Shown here piece after piece: positions 38,867 to 48,176 of a stretch of 64,000 nt of DNA (the stretch's first letter is position 1; every line of letters begins with the position of its first letter). This DNA is from Bacteroidota bacterium (GTDB lineage: Bacteria; Bacteroidota; Rhodothermia; Balneolales; HLUCCA01), in NCBI GenBank assembly GCA_020832235.1, contig JAFIEZ010000010.1, positions 1 through 64,000 of the forward strand, written 5' to 3'. The position numbers were made by a program, and so were the translations under genes. The notes under the pieces are model-generated. The model did no database searches, was not told where the DNA came from, and saw only the letters and a program-made list of their open reading frames with translations.

Positions 38867-40312
38867 CTAATTAGCGTCCAGAATGTTTTTATATTTAACG
38901 CCGGCTTTATACACTCTGTTAACACCGTTAAAAGCAGCAACCCGGTAGGCTTCCGCATACGTAGGATAGTTCATCATATGGCTTATGAAGTAGCGGATAT
39001 CGCCCTTCAAGGCAATTACAGCCTGTCCAATATGAATGATTTCACAGGCTGCATCACCGATTATGTGTACACCAAGTAAACGGAATGTGCCTGTTTCAAA
39101 AACCAGTTTCAGCATACCTTGCTGACTATTGCTAATGGTAGCTTTGGTGAGGTTTTCGTAATATGCACGGCCTACTGTTATCTGATATCCAGCTTCCGTA
39201 GCCTCATGTTCGGTTAATCCAACACTGGAAATCTCGGGAATAGAATAGATACTGAAAGGCATGGTTTGCCCCATTTGAGCTGCCGGAATATCGAACATGT
39301 GACAGGTAGCCAGTCGGCCTTGCGAAAATGAAGCAGAAGCCAGTTCCGGGTAACCCACTACATCGCCTGCTGCGAAGATGGATTTAACACTTGTCCTATA
39401 CTCGTCATCTACCAGGATGTGTCCTTTATCATTTACGCTGATGCCAACATTCTCTAGCCCGATTTTGTCTGTATTAGGTCTTCTCCCGCCAAAATACAGT
39501 ACTTGCTCACTTTCAATTACCCGTTTCTCCTGCAGATCGTTGCTGAAGTGGACTTCAGTGCAGTTACGCAGTTCGTTTTTGCCGACTTTAGTAACCTTTA
39601 CATTATTGAATAGTGTAATTCTGAATTCCTCCAGGCTGCCTTGGAGAACCTCTTTGATTTCGTGATCAAGGAAGGTGAAGTAGTCTTCATTGGGATTTAA
39701 CAACGTAATTTTTGTACCCATTGATGCAAAAATAGTTGCGTACTCAATGGCCTGTACACCTGCACCAACAATGACCAGTCGCCGTGGAATGTGCTCCATG
39801 GTAAGTACCGTTGTTATATCTAGTACGGTTTTATGGTCAATTACGAAGTTGGCAGGATGTTTAGCCGTACTACCTGTTGAAATCAGAATATTTTCAGCCG
39901 TGAACCGTCGGTTTGATTCAATAGGGTCATTAACCTCAACAGTGTGGGCATCTACTATGCTTCCATACCCTCGTAATGTGGTGATTTCATTTTTAACCAG
40001 ATTACGCTTTATCTCACTGTTTTCGTGATCAACAACTCTGTTTTTTAATCGAAGCAGCTCATCCATCTGAAAGCGTTGATACGCTTTTTTTTCGTCGAAA
40101 TTGCCGAACTGTCGAGTGAATTTGTGGATATTCACGGCTGCTTCTCTCAGCGCTTTGCTAGGAACTGTACCCGCATTAATCCAGGAACCGCCAAGATGGT
40201 TTTCGTTAGCCTCAACCATCAATACTTTTTTATCGAACTTACTGGCTTGCATTGCTGCAGAGAATCCGGCCGGACCACTACCCAGAATAATGAGATCGTA
40301 ATCAAATTTCAT
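38867..40312 (-). CDS. sthA: Soluble pyridine nucleotide transhydrogenase (Si-specific)
   Basis: A 481-residue flavoprotein of the disulfide-reductase fold. N-terminal FAD motif IILGSGPAGFSAAMQA, the segment LGGSWINAGTVPSKALREA near residue 41, NAD motif VIVGAGVQAIEYA, FAAGDVVGYPELAS, and a C-terminal dimerisation domain. The redox CxxxxC of lipoamide dehydrogenase is absent (Ser and Ala in its place), and GTVPSKALR matches SthA/UdhA, which exchanges hydride between NADPH and NAD. Divergent from sodA. An alternative is a related non-disulfide flavoprotein, less likely. Confidence 0.88.
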   Translation of the reverse strand: MKFDYDLIILGSGPAGFSAAMQASKFDKKVLMVEANENHLGGSWINAGTVPSKALREAAVNIHKFTRQFGNFDEKKAYQRFQMDELLRLKNRVVDHENSEIKRNLVKNEITTLRGYGSIVDAHTVEVNDPIESNRRFTAENILISTGSTAKHPANFVIDHKTVLDITTVLTMEHIPRRLVIVGAGVQAIEYATIFASMGTKITLLNPNEDYFTFLDHEIKEVLQGSLEEFRITLFNNVKVTKVGKNELRNCTEVHFSNDLQEKRVIESEQVLYFGGRRPNTDKIGLENVGISVNDKGHILVDDEYRTSVKSIFAAGDVVGYPELASASFSQGRLATCHMFDIPAAQMGQTMPFSIYSIPEISSVGLTEHEATEAGYQITVGRAYYENLTKATISNSQQGMLKLVFETGTFRLLGVHIIGDAACEIIHIGQAVIALKGDIRYFISHMMNYPTYAEAYRVAAFNGVNRVYKAGVKYKNILDAN

Positions 40313-40645
40313 AGTCTTCCATCAATAGGTTTTAGCTGATAGTACCGAATGACATCATATAGCCTAACATAGTATTACCCTGATTTAGGTGTAGTCACCC
40401 CGTGATGTCATTGGCAATAATATTTTAAGCAAAGATAGCAGAAATACACGAGGATTTCTTTGAAATTATTCTTGTAGACCTCGACTTTCGTGTTATGTAA
40501 ACTCATGAAAAACCGGTAAATCCGGTGAACGCCAGGGTGTAATTACTGCGTTGTGGTTTATATATTTAACTGTTATACAATATGTTAACAACACAATAAT
40601 TTGTTCACATTATAACTCATAAACACGAAGAAGGATAAATAGATT
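40313..40645. other. Divergent regulatory spacer sthA-sodA
   Basis: 333 bp without a gene. It holds a small perfect inverted repeat ACCGG-TAAAT-CCGGT (40512-40526), a TATATTTA that could be a -7 box (40561-40568), the palindrome TGTTAACA (40583-40590), and a purine-rich AGAAGGA before the sodA start. Joint oxidative-stress control of the two genes is possible but not shown. Confidence 0.4.
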
Positions 40646-41251
40646 ATGGCTTACACATTACCTGAATTACCATATGCTTATGATGCTCTTGAGCCTCATT
40701 TTGATGCCAAAACGATGGAAATTCACCACACCAAGCACCACAATGCCTACATTCAGAAAGTAAATGATGCGCTCAGCGGTCATGAGATGGCTTCGCACAG
40801 CATTGAAGACGTATTAAAAAATATTGATAAAGTACCTGCAGACAAGAAACAGGCGGTTATTAATAATGGTGGCGGACATGCGAATCACACCCTTTTCTGG
40901 ACGGTCATAGGTCCTGATGCAGGTGGTACACCAACCGGCGAGTTGGCAGCTGCAATCGATACAGCATTCGGTAGTTTCGACGCGTTTAAAGAGCAGTTTG
41001 CCAATGCTGCTGCAACCCGTTTTGGTTCTGGTTGGGCCTGGCTGGTAGTATCAAATGGCAAGCTTGAGGTTACATCTACACCGAATCAGGACAGTCCTTT
41101 AATGGAAGGGAAGACCCCAATATTAGGTCTTGACGTTTGGGAGCATGCTTATTACCTGAACTATCAGAACCGACGTCCAGATTATATTTCCGCTTTTTGG
41201 AACGTAGTTAACTGGAATAAAGTAAATGAGTATTTCTTAGCTGCCAAGTAG
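40646..41251 (+). CDS. sodA: Superoxide dismutase (Mn/Fe family, Mn-like)
   Basis: A 201-residue enzyme with all four metal ligands recognisable: His in [13 protein letters not shown], His in [11 protein letters not shown], and Asp and His in [21 protein letters not shown]. The GGGHANH context is Mn-type rather than Fe-type. It dismutates superoxide in the cytoplasm; no signal peptide. AAGGA sits about 10 nt before the ATG. Single gene with its own terminator, divergent from sthA. Confidence 0.97.
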   Translation: MAYTLPELPYAYDALEPHFDAKTMEIHHTKHHNAYIQKVNDALSGHEMASHSIEDVLKNIDKVPADKKQAVINNGGGHANHTLFWTVIGPDAGGTPTGELAAAIDTAFGSFDAFKEQFANAAATRFGSGWAWLVVSNGKLEVTSTPNQDSPLMEGKTPILGLDVWEHAYYLNYQNRRPDYISAFWNVVNWNKVNEYFLAAK

Positions 41252-41280
41252 TAGAAACTGGTAGTTTAAAAATCGGTCTA

Positions 41281-41317
41281 AAAAGCCCTGTGTTTAACAA
41301 TACAGGGCTTTTTTTAT
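41281..41317. terminator. Terminator after sodA
   Basis: AAAAGCCCTGT pairs with ACAGGGCTTTT, followed by more T. Confidence 0.92.
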
Positions 41318-41372
41318 GACAAGAAGATATGCAGACGGTGAATGCAGCTTCAGGCAGGTGGGCTTGGGGAAT

Positions 41373-42209
41373 TTATGGTGACGCCAGATTTACTCGCATC
41401 CACCTGGAAAATTCACCTCTGAGCTGCATCTGCGAGCGTTGAGCCATTTCTTGTTGTCTTCTCATCGTACCACCTTGTCCTTCTGCCAGCGCACTGCCAC
41501 CATCACGCATAATTTCGTCAGGAGTTGGTGGACGTATTTCGAAGCCAACATAAATTTGCGTGCCCGCATCTGCTTCAATGGCAAACTGTCTGGCTCTGTT
41601 TGGCTGAAGTGGAATTTTCATTTCAATATTCAAAAGCCGCGACTCCGGATCTTTACTCAGCTCGAGTCCCTGCGCTGTGAGTGCATCCTTGTTCACGGAG
41701 ATAGGGCGGATTTGCTCCCTGGTTCCTGTTCGTTGAATTAGCATAACGCGTTGGTCAGCCTCCTGCCGGTAAGCTTCAATTAAACGCTGATTTTCCTGAA
41801 AGCCAGCCCATCCCGGGTTTTCAAGATACTCTTGTCTTGCACCAGGTACATTGCTAATAAAATTAAAAATACCAATAGGGTAAACCACTCCGAACTGCCT
41901 TCTTGCACGTCGGTCTGTGTCAAAGAAGAGTGTGAGTCCAAACTGTTCAATGTCGTTGAAAATCTGTTGACTCTTTACTACCAGATAAACAAACAAAAAC
42001 TCCTCGTTATTGGCAAAATAGATATCAAATTCGGCACTGGTTTCAATAACCATTCCATCGCGTGGCCAATCTGCAATACTTCCGTCAATCTGTATTGGTT
42101 CCGTGACATAGGTACTGCCAAGTGTTCTGGTTTGCGAACATCCTCCAAAAAGTGTGGCAATTATTAACAAAGCTAGCCAATTATGGCGCATAATGAGTTG
42201 GATTTTCAT
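41373..42209 (-). CDS. CBM9-like lipoprotein of unknown function
   Basis: From the chosen ATG 42209 a 278-residue protein with a signal peptide and lipobox LFGGC (Cys near residue 23). A beta-sandwich follows that resembles family 9 carbohydrate-binding/DOMON-type domains: IQIDGSIADWPRDG, then FDIYFANNEEFLFVYLVV and LTLFFDTDRRA. The C-terminal 40 residues are Gln/Arg/Met-rich. The ORF track extends upstream to 42380, but that part overlaps the divergent brxA gene and lacks a signal peptide, so the shorter form is preferred. No catalytic residues are recognised. Probably outer-membrane or periplasmic. Confidence 0.75.
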   Translation of the reverse strand: MKIQLIMRHNWLALLIIATLFGGCSQTRTLGSTYVTEPIQIDGSIADWPRDGMVIETSAEFDIYFANNEEFLFVYLVVKSQQIFNDIEQFGLTLFFDTDRRARRQFGVVYPIGIFNFISNVPGARQEYLENPGWAGFQENQRLIEAYRQEADQRVMLIQRTGTREQIRPISVNKDALTAQGLELSKDPESRLLNIEMKIPLQPNRARQFAIEADAGTQIYVGFEIRPPTPDEIMRDGGSALAEGQGGTMRRQQEMAQRSQMQLRGEFSRWMRVNLASP

Positions 42210-42297
42210 GTAATACGGGTTTGATTCCCAAAAATACAGGCAAATTATGTATATTTCAGGCACAGTAAACGTAATAATATCTAATACCAGGAACAGT

Positions 42298-42726
42298 ATG
42301 CAATTTGGATTTGGAATCGGTCCTGATACAAGCTGGATGCGTACCGAGCTGACCGATCTCGGCGTGAAAGAACTGCGCACTCCGGAAGATGTTGACGCCG
42401 TTTTGGGCGAGAAAAAAGAAGGAACAATGCTCCTTGTTATAAATTCTGTGTGCGGCTGTGCAGCCGGTAATGCACGTCCGGGCGTAAAGATTGCCTTGGA
42501 AAATGAAAAACAGCCTGATGTGATGTATACCGTCTTTGCGGGTCAAGACCGCGAAGCTACAGAGCGGGCCCGAAGTTATTTTTCAGAATTTCCGCCTTCA
42601 TCACCTTCCTTTGCATTTTTCAAAGACGGTGAAATCAAAGCGATGATTCCACGTCATCGTGTTGAGGGAAGAACAGCACAGGAAGTAGCCAGTGACCTGA
42701 AGATGATTTTCAACGCTTTTTGTTGA
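42298..42726 (+). CDS. brxA: BrxA/BrxB family bacilliredoxin
   Basis: A 142-residue protein from ATG 42298, preceded by an AGGA; the ORF is open to 42247, but family proteins start at about this point. The redox motif is Cys-Gly-Cys in LLVINSVCGCAAGNARPG near residue 60. Bacilliredoxins remove bacillithiol from S-bacillithiolated proteins, which implies that this organism makes bacillithiol or a similar thiol; no bsh genes are in the window. It is divergent from the CBM9-like lipoprotein gene. TATATTTC at 42249-42256 may be its promoter -7 box. Confidence 0.9.
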   Translation: MQFGFGIGPDTSWMRTELTDLGVKELRTPEDVDAVLGEKKEGTMLLVINSVCGCAAGNARPGVKIALENEKQPDVMYTVFAGQDREATERARSYFSEFPPSSPSFAFFKDGEIKAMIPRHRVEGRTAQEVASDLKMIFNAFC

Positions 42727-42745
42727 TTCTTCTGTATTAAATTCC

Positions 42746-42779
42746 AGGCCGCGTTGCATCAGGCAATGCGGCCTTTTTT
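42746..42779. terminator. Terminator between brxA and the MscS gene
   Basis: AGGCCGC..TTGC pairs with GCAA..GCGGCCT, then six T. It ends three bases before the stop codon of the convergent MscS gene. Confidence 0.9.
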
Positions 42780-42781
42780 GT

Positions 42782-44464
42782 TTAGAAATTTATTTCTTTA
42801 CCATCACGCATCAGGCGTGGTCCACCTTTACGTTTAGGGTCACCATGCGGGCCATACATCCAAACCGTGCTTACCAGCTCTTCGTCTGTTTTTCGCTCAC
42901 CTGCTTCCCGTGGAGTATCTTTGTGAAAACTATCGATGTGTAATGTTTGCGTCGGGAAAGCAAATTCAACACCCACTTCTTTAGCCGCTTTCAGAATTTC
43001 CATGAAGAAGTTATGCTTTTCCTGTAATTCTTCAGACCATGTAGGAACTTTTAGGAAAACATAAATGAGAATGTCGAGGGAGTGTGAGCCAAACTCGTTG
43101 AAATGCACCTCCATAAAGTCTTGTCGCATTTTGGGGTTAGAGCGTACCAATCCTTTTATGGCTTCTACGAACGCTTCCAGTTGTTCGGGAGGCGTGTTGT
43201 AAGTCAGGTTTAGTCTTGTCAATACGCGACGGTATTGTCTCATTCCCAAATTATCTACGGCTGTATTGGCGATGGTAGAGTTCGGCACACTGATTACAGA
43301 GTTGTAAAAAGTTCGAATGCGAGTCGTGCGAAAGCCCACCTCTTCTACGATTCCTTCCTGTCCGTTTATATTGACCCAGTGTCCAATTTGGAAAGGTTTA
43401 TCCAGAAAAATGGTTACCGATCCGAAGAAGTTGGCCAGTGTATCGCGGGCAGCCAGTGCAACAGCTAAACCTCCGATACCGAGTCCTGCCAGAACAGACG
43501 CCACATTATATCCACTGTTCTGTACGATGAAAAGTACACCTACAACTACAACAAACACCTTGAGGGTTTTGCCGAGAAGGGGTACCAGCTGTTCATCCAG
43601 CTGACTTTTTGTCTTTGAAGTAATATCCGACAAAAATCCAGTTATTACATTGACAAGACCATAAAAAAGCCAAACAAAAGAGAAACTTAACAGGATGTCG
43701 AGGAGCCAGTTAAGGTAGAAATTGATGTTCACGGAAAACATCAGGTTCGTAGATGACACCTTGAAGAAAAGCAGCATCAAAATGAAACTCACCGGTTTTT
43801 TGGCCGACTCAACCAGATAGTCATCCCACTGTGTTTCCGTTTTTTTAGTGAGTTTGTGAACGTAGGTTTCAAGGATAAATTCAGCTACTTTTCGAATTAC
43901 AAGACCTGAAAGGAGCCAAAGAAACAAAGCCAGGTACTGCCATACAGCAAGTCCAAGCCATTCCTTATGCCAGGAGCCAGGCATATTGTCAAGAACTACA
44001 TCTACAAAAATGGAGAATGTGCTTCTGTAAATGTCGGGTATGGCTTCCACACTCGCCCGTGAGAACAGCCAGAGGTTCCCTTGTTTTTCCAGATAAATCT
44101 GTGGGAGGCTGTTGAATAGTATAAACTGATGAAGACCGGAAAGACTGTCTTCAAAGGCAGGGTCGGACGGTATTCGGTCGAACTCTATAAGCAGCCCTCG
44201 AGAATCTAACACCCTGAGAAGTTGTTTTGCTCGCTCTATACGCTCTTCTTCGGTGAGTTCCGGAACAGAAAGCATGGTTGTTGCAGCAAGTTCCAGCCGC
44301 TCATGTCCCTTCATTTGCCAGTGAACAAATGTGTGGGCAGCTCTCTGCGGGTTTGCCAGTAAACGAAGGGTATCGGCCGGTGTTACTTGTTGGGCTTGAA
44401 CACCACAGGTGATGGTGAGCAGACCCAGAATCAGAAATGAAATTTTAATACTATATAATCGCAT
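42782..44464 (-). CDS. Mechanosensitive ion channel, MscS family
   Basis: A 560-residue membrane protein. A signal peptide (residues 1-24, ending GVQAQQ) is followed by a periplasmic region of about 150 residues, then at least four helices from about residue 165, and the MscS core: pore helix VASVLAGLGIGGLAVALAARD near residue 322, beta domain GHWVNINGQEGIVEEVGFRTTRIRT, then a C-terminal alpha/beta domain. It releases solutes on hypo-osmotic shock. The extra N-terminal domain makes it larger than E. coli MscS (286 residues). A single-gene unit, divergent from the PP2C gene. Confidence 0.93.
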   Translation of the reverse strand: MRLYSIKISFLILGLLTITCGVQAQQVTPADTLRLLANPQRAAHTFVHWQMKGHERLELAATTMLSVPELTEEERIERAKQLLRVLDSRGLLIEFDRIPSDPAFEDSLSGLHQFILFNSLPQIYLEKQGNLWLFSRASVEAIPDIYRSTFSIFVDVVLDNMPGSWHKEWLGLAVWQYLALFLWLLSGLVIRKVAEFILETYVHKLTKKTETQWDDYLVESAKKPVSFILMLLFFKVSSTNLMFSVNINFYLNWLLDILLSFSFVWLFYGLVNVITGFLSDITSKTKSQLDEQLVPLLGKTLKVFVVVVGVLFIVQNSGYNVASVLAGLGIGGLAVALAARDTLANFFGSVTIFLDKPFQIGHWVNINGQEGIVEEVGFRTTRIRTFYNSVISVPNSTIANTAVDNLGMRQYRRVLTRLNLTYNTPPEQLEAFVEAIKGLVRSNPKMRQDFMEVHFNEFGSHSLDILIYVFLKVPTWSEELQEKHNFFMEILKAAKEVGVEFAFPTQTLHIDSFHKDTPREAGERKTDEELVSTVWMYGPHGDPKRKGGPRLMRDGKEINF

Positions 44465-44643
44465 GCACCAACTATAAGATGACTATTTTGAATGTAAATA
44501 TACGATTCATTACGCAGTTTATCAGTTTACTTGTTTGCAACCTAACCGACCGGCGAAACGTAAAAAGTTTTTATGTTGAACCTTTACCCTTAAATTGAAA
44601 TAGTCCGTAACCACCCGATTATCTAGCCAAGGTTGTTTCGAAT

Positions 44644-47163
44644 TTGTCACTTCGTACCGTTTATATCATCGTTTATCTGGGGTTGCTCGGGTTTCTCATA
44701 TTCCTGGCATTCAGGCCTGTTATTGATTTACATTCGGGTATTGGCGTAGAATCTCATGCCTCGCAGGCCAGACAGGCTGCAACGGAACTGATGTACTCAT
44801 TCGGTCTTGAACAAATTGATGATTATATACCCATAGCCCGTCGGCTGCAGCGCAGCTACCTATATACCGATCTGATTGATTCGCTCGGGCGGTCCGATAA
44901 CCGAAATCCTGCCGCCTTGAACAGGGCAGGGATACCTCTTGGCGGCTGGTCGGTGATGTTTTTAGAGTCTTACGACCAAATGGCGGGTATTCTCGGAGAT
45001 GAGTCGCTGTTTCAGGAGTATGGTCTGGTGAGGGTAACGTTCGATAACGAATTGCGCGTGCGTTCATTCAGTGCAAACCCAGACCGGGCAAACGTTCTGT
45101 TCTCGGGTGAAACGTTCGAAGAGGCTCTTAAGCAGGTCATGCATGCATCTGGCTTTAATCCTGATTTTTACGCGCTGGAACTCGACTCTGTAGTATTCGA
45201 TCGAAGTGATTTCAACAGAAATAACAGTTCCTCTGTGTCAGCCGATCCCTTGGCCAAATTCATAAGAACAGCTAGCAGTGCCCGAACGCCCGAACGTATT
45301 TATGTAACGTTTAACCCTGTATGGCAACAGGTGACTTCCAATCTTACTGATGAGGTAGCTTTACAGCACATCAGTGTATCCCGAATATTTTCTTCTTTTA
45401 CCTCATTAGATACGGATACTCCGCTTTCATCTGATTTTGAAATCGGCAAGTTCCTGCTGCTGTTTATATCAATGGCCGCATGGATTATTCTCCTACTGGT
45501 TGTTGCGGGTCGATTAATATTCAGAGGAGAGGTAATCTGGTTCAGAGCTTTGGTGGTAGCTTCCTCAGTTGTAGTGCTATTGATGGTGCATAGATATTTG
45601 TCAATGCAGTATTTCTATTACCCTATTTTTTCGGGTAGTGTTATAGCATTAGATATGCTTTTTTATCTGGCTAACGCATTATCAGCAGGGCTGTTTACGG
45701 GTATGGCTTATCTTATTTGGGATGCGTATGCACGTCGACTGGAGCATGAGCAAATTCCACATATTGATGCTATCTGGAATCGAAACCTATTTCAGCAAAA
45801 AATTGGCAAAGCTATTTTGGCCGGATATGGATATGCCGGAGTTTCGCTCGGGCTTTTTGCCCTTGGGCTGTATGCTTTCGGAAGTATATATACTATATCG
45901 GATGATTCATTTGGCTTTACAGGAGTAGTCAGCAAATTTCCGATACTCACCAATCTGATCAACAGTCTATCCTACGTCCCTATAGTTGGATATGCTTTTA
46001 TTGGTGTAACCGTGAGCCTGACCCAATCGATATTTAAACGTACATGGATGGCAGTTTTACTCAGTACGTTAATTTCGGCTATTTTCATCGGTTTTGCTGT
46101 TACATTTGTCACTGTTACCGGCTCTATAACGGCAATTCTGGTGGCTATGGCATTACTTACTTTTCCGCTAATTCTGGCCTATAAATACTATGGTATCATT
46201 ACGGCCGGAGTAGCCCTCTGGATACTATTTCTGGTTGTTCGTCTGGGAGCTTTTCTTGGTTCCTCCGATCAGGTAATACTCACACAAGGATATGTTTTAT
46301 CCGTAGTTTTGTTGGTTCCTTTGGGGCTGGGTTTCGTACTCCATCATTTTGGCAGGGATGATCTGATTTATCAAAATTTTGTGCCAGAGTACGAGAACAG
46401 GCTTAAGCAGCAGCTGCGCATTGAAAGGGAATTTCAAATTGCAAAGGAGTCGCAGTTCGCTATGATGCCCAAGTCAGCGCCAATAGCTCCGGGAATTGAT
46501 ATCAAAGGGTTCTTTATTCCGTCTTATGAGGTTGGAGGCGACTTTTATGATCATGTGGTGATTTCCGATTCACAAGGTGAACCGGCCGAAATCATGCTAA
46601 CGGTTGTAGATGTATCCGGTAAAGCCATGAAGGCCGCTCTTACCGCCATATTTACAAGCGGTTTATTGCTCTCAAATTCACGTTACCCTGATTTGGATCC
46701 GGCCGATGTTTTGACCGGAATTAACCCTATACTATATGAACGTACCGATAAACAGTCGTTTACTACCTGTTTACTGGCCCGTTACGAATTAGCAACTAAA
46801 GTACTGCACTTTGTAAATGCCGGTCACTGTCAGCCAATTTTGAAACGAGATGGTAAAGCAGCCTATCTGAAATCATCTGATCCCCGGCTACCTTTGGGTA
46901 TCCGTCCGCAGATACAATATGTTTCTTCACACGTCCAGCTGGAGACCGGTGACGTATTGATGTTATTTTCCGATGGACTGCCCGAAGCTCGGTCAAAAAC
47001 AGGCGATATTTATGAATTCGATCGCGTTTTGGAAACGCTGGAAATGTTAGATACCGATAGCATGACCGCCGAGCAGATTTGTGAGTTCCTCAAACAAGAG
47101 ATTCTCACTTTCAGCGATTATGAATTGGCCGACGATATGACGGTTGTAGTTGTACGAATTTGA
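44644..47163 (+). CDS. Membrane SpoIIE/PP2C-type serine/threonine phosphatase
   Basis: An 839-residue protein with a TTG start (no early in-frame ATG). One helix (residues 5-23), an extracytoplasmic domain of about 245 residues with no recognised family, a cluster of about eight helices (roughly 270-575), a short charged coiled linker (FQIAKESQFAMMP), and a PP2C/SpoIIE domain (about 610-839) with all metal sites: YEVGGDFYD near 630, VVDVSGK, FVNAGHCQP, FSDGLPEA near 776 and ADDMTVVVV near 830. Such RsbU-like phosphatases usually act on an anti-anti-sigma partner. No sigma-regulatory genes are adjacent. hflK follows after 32 bp. Confidence 0.9.
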   Translation: MSLRTVYIIVYLGLLGFLIFLAFRPVIDLHSGIGVESHASQARQAATELMYSFGLEQIDDYIPIARRLQRSYLYTDLIDSLGRSDNRNPAALNRAGIPLGGWSVMFLESYDQMAGILGDESLFQEYGLVRVTFDNELRVRSFSANPDRANVLFSGETFEEALKQVMHASGFNPDFYALELDSVVFDRSDFNRNNSSSVSADPLAKFIRTASSARTPERIYVTFNPVWQQVTSNLTDEVALQHISVSRIFSSFTSLDTDTPLSSDFEIGKFLLLFISMAAWIILLLVVAGRLIFRGEVIWFRALVVASSVVVLLMVHRYLSMQYFYYPIFSGSVIALDMLFYLANALSAGLFTGMAYLIWDAYARRLEHEQIPHIDAIWNRNLFQQKIGKAILAGYGYAGVSLGLFALGLYAFGSIYTISDDSFGFTGVVSKFPILTNLINSLSYVPIVGYAFIGVTVSLTQSIFKRTWMAVLLSTLISAIFIGFAVTFVTVTGSITAILVAMALLTFPLILAYKYYGIITAGVALWILFLVVRLGAFLGSSDQVILTQGYVLSVVLLVPLGLGFVLHHFGRDDLIYQNFVPEYENRLKQQLRIEREFQIAKESQFAMMPKSAPIAPGIDIKGFFIPSYEVGGDFYDHVVISDSQGEPAEIMLTVVDVSGKAMKAALTAIFTSGLLLSNSRYPDLDPADVLTGINPILYERTDKQSFTTCLLARYELATKVLHFVNAGHCQPILKRDGKAAYLKSSDPRLPLGIRPQIQYVSSHVQLETGDVLMLFSDGLPEARSKTGDIYEFDRVLETLEMLDTDSMTAEQICEFLKQEILTFSDYELADDMTVVVVRI

Positions 47164-47195
47164 TTTACTAACCACGATTAACAAAAAAATAAACT

Positions 47196-48176
47196 ATGTC
47201 TGAAATTAAATTACCACCCGAGCTGGCTATGCTAAAAAAGTATGCCAAGTTCATAGTGTTGGGGATGGTCGCTGCATTTGGTCTTTTTACCAGTGTGTAT
47301 ACCGTTGGACCAGAAGAGGTCGGCGTTGTTACACGGTTCGGTAAGTTTGACCGAATTGTAACACCTGGCCTTAACTTTAAGGCGCCTTTTGGCGTTGAAT
47401 CGGTAGATAAGGTGCCCGTTGAACGGCAGCTGAAACAGGAATTCGGATTCAGAACCAGAGAATCCGGTGTACGTTCTACGTATATAAAAGCCGGTTTCGA
47501 AGATGAGTCGTTAATGCTAACCGGCGACTTGAACCTGGCTGATGTAGAGTGGGTTATTCAATACCGTATTGTTGATCCCTACCTGTATCTGTTTCGTGTG
47601 CGAAACGCTGAGAAGACCTTGCGCGATATGAGTGAATCGGTCGTTCGTAAAGTTGTAGGAGACCGTACGGTTAACGAAGTACTTACTGTTGGCCGGATGG
47701 AGGTGGCAACCGTAGTTGAAGGGTTACTGCAGGAGCTGTGCAATGAATATCAGAACGGCATCAAAATTGACCAGGTTGTACTGCAGGATGTCAATCCACC
47801 AGAGCAAGTTAAGCCATCATTTAACGCAGTAAACGAAGCCCAGCAACAGCGTGAAACGCTGATAAACCAAGGTCAGGCCGAATTTAACCGGGTGATTCCC
47901 CGTGCCCGCGGTGAAGCCCAGCAAACCATACAGCAGGCTGAGGCCTATGCCTTGAATCGGGTTAACCGTGCATTGGGAGAAACAGAGCGTTTCAACGCAC
48001 TATACGAAGAGTATATTAAAGCCACGGAGGTAACCCGTACGCGACTTTATCTCGAAACGATGTCAAGAGTTATGCCCAACATAGGTACCAAGGTTATCGT
48101 TGATGAAAATGGAAATAATGTTCTGCCCTTATTACAGATGCAGACCGAAAACCGTCAGCGTGGAGGAAATAACTAA
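47196..48176 (+). CDS. hflK: FtsH protease activity modulator HflK
   Basis: A 326-residue SPFH/band-7 protein: N-terminal membrane helix (about residues 17-36), then TVGPEEVGVVTRFGKFDRIV, typical of HflK, the band-7 domain, and a Glu/Gln/Arg-rich coiled coil (about residues 205-270). HflK and HflC form a cage around FtsH in the inner membrane and limit its access to substrates. Its stop overlaps the hflC start (TAATGA). It follows the PP2C gene closely on the same strand. The Gly/Pro-rich N-terminal tail of proteobacterial HflK is missing. Confidence 0.95.
   Translation: MSEIKLPPELAMLKKYAKFIVLGMVAAFGLFTSVYTVGPEEVGVVTRFGKFDRIVTPGLNFKAPFGVESVDKVPVERQLKQEFGFRTRESGVRSTYIKAGFEDESLMLTGDLNLADVEWVIQYRIVDPYLYLFRVRNAEKTLRDMSESVVRKVVGDRTVNEVLTVGRMEVATVVEGLLQELCNEYQNGIKIDQVVLQDVNPPEQVKPSFNAVNEAQQQRETLINQGQAEFNRVIPRARGEAQQTIQQAEAYALNRVNRALGETERFNALYEEYIKATEVTRTRLYLETMSRVMPNIGTKVIVDENGNNVLPLLQMQTENRQRGGNN

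Noticed and set aside
38759-39079. ORF of 106 codons on the plus strand
   Set aside because: It is a read-through of the tandem repeat and the antisense of sthA; the translation is repetitive and matches nothing.
38867-40312. Lipoamide dehydrogenase or mercuric reductase
   Set aside because: The redox CxxxxC is missing, and GTVPSKALR with no cysteines fits the soluble transhydrogenase instead.
40500-40560. Riboswitch upstream of sodA
   Set aside because: Only a short inverted repeat is present; no conserved core of a known riboswitch class can be matched and the genes do not fit.
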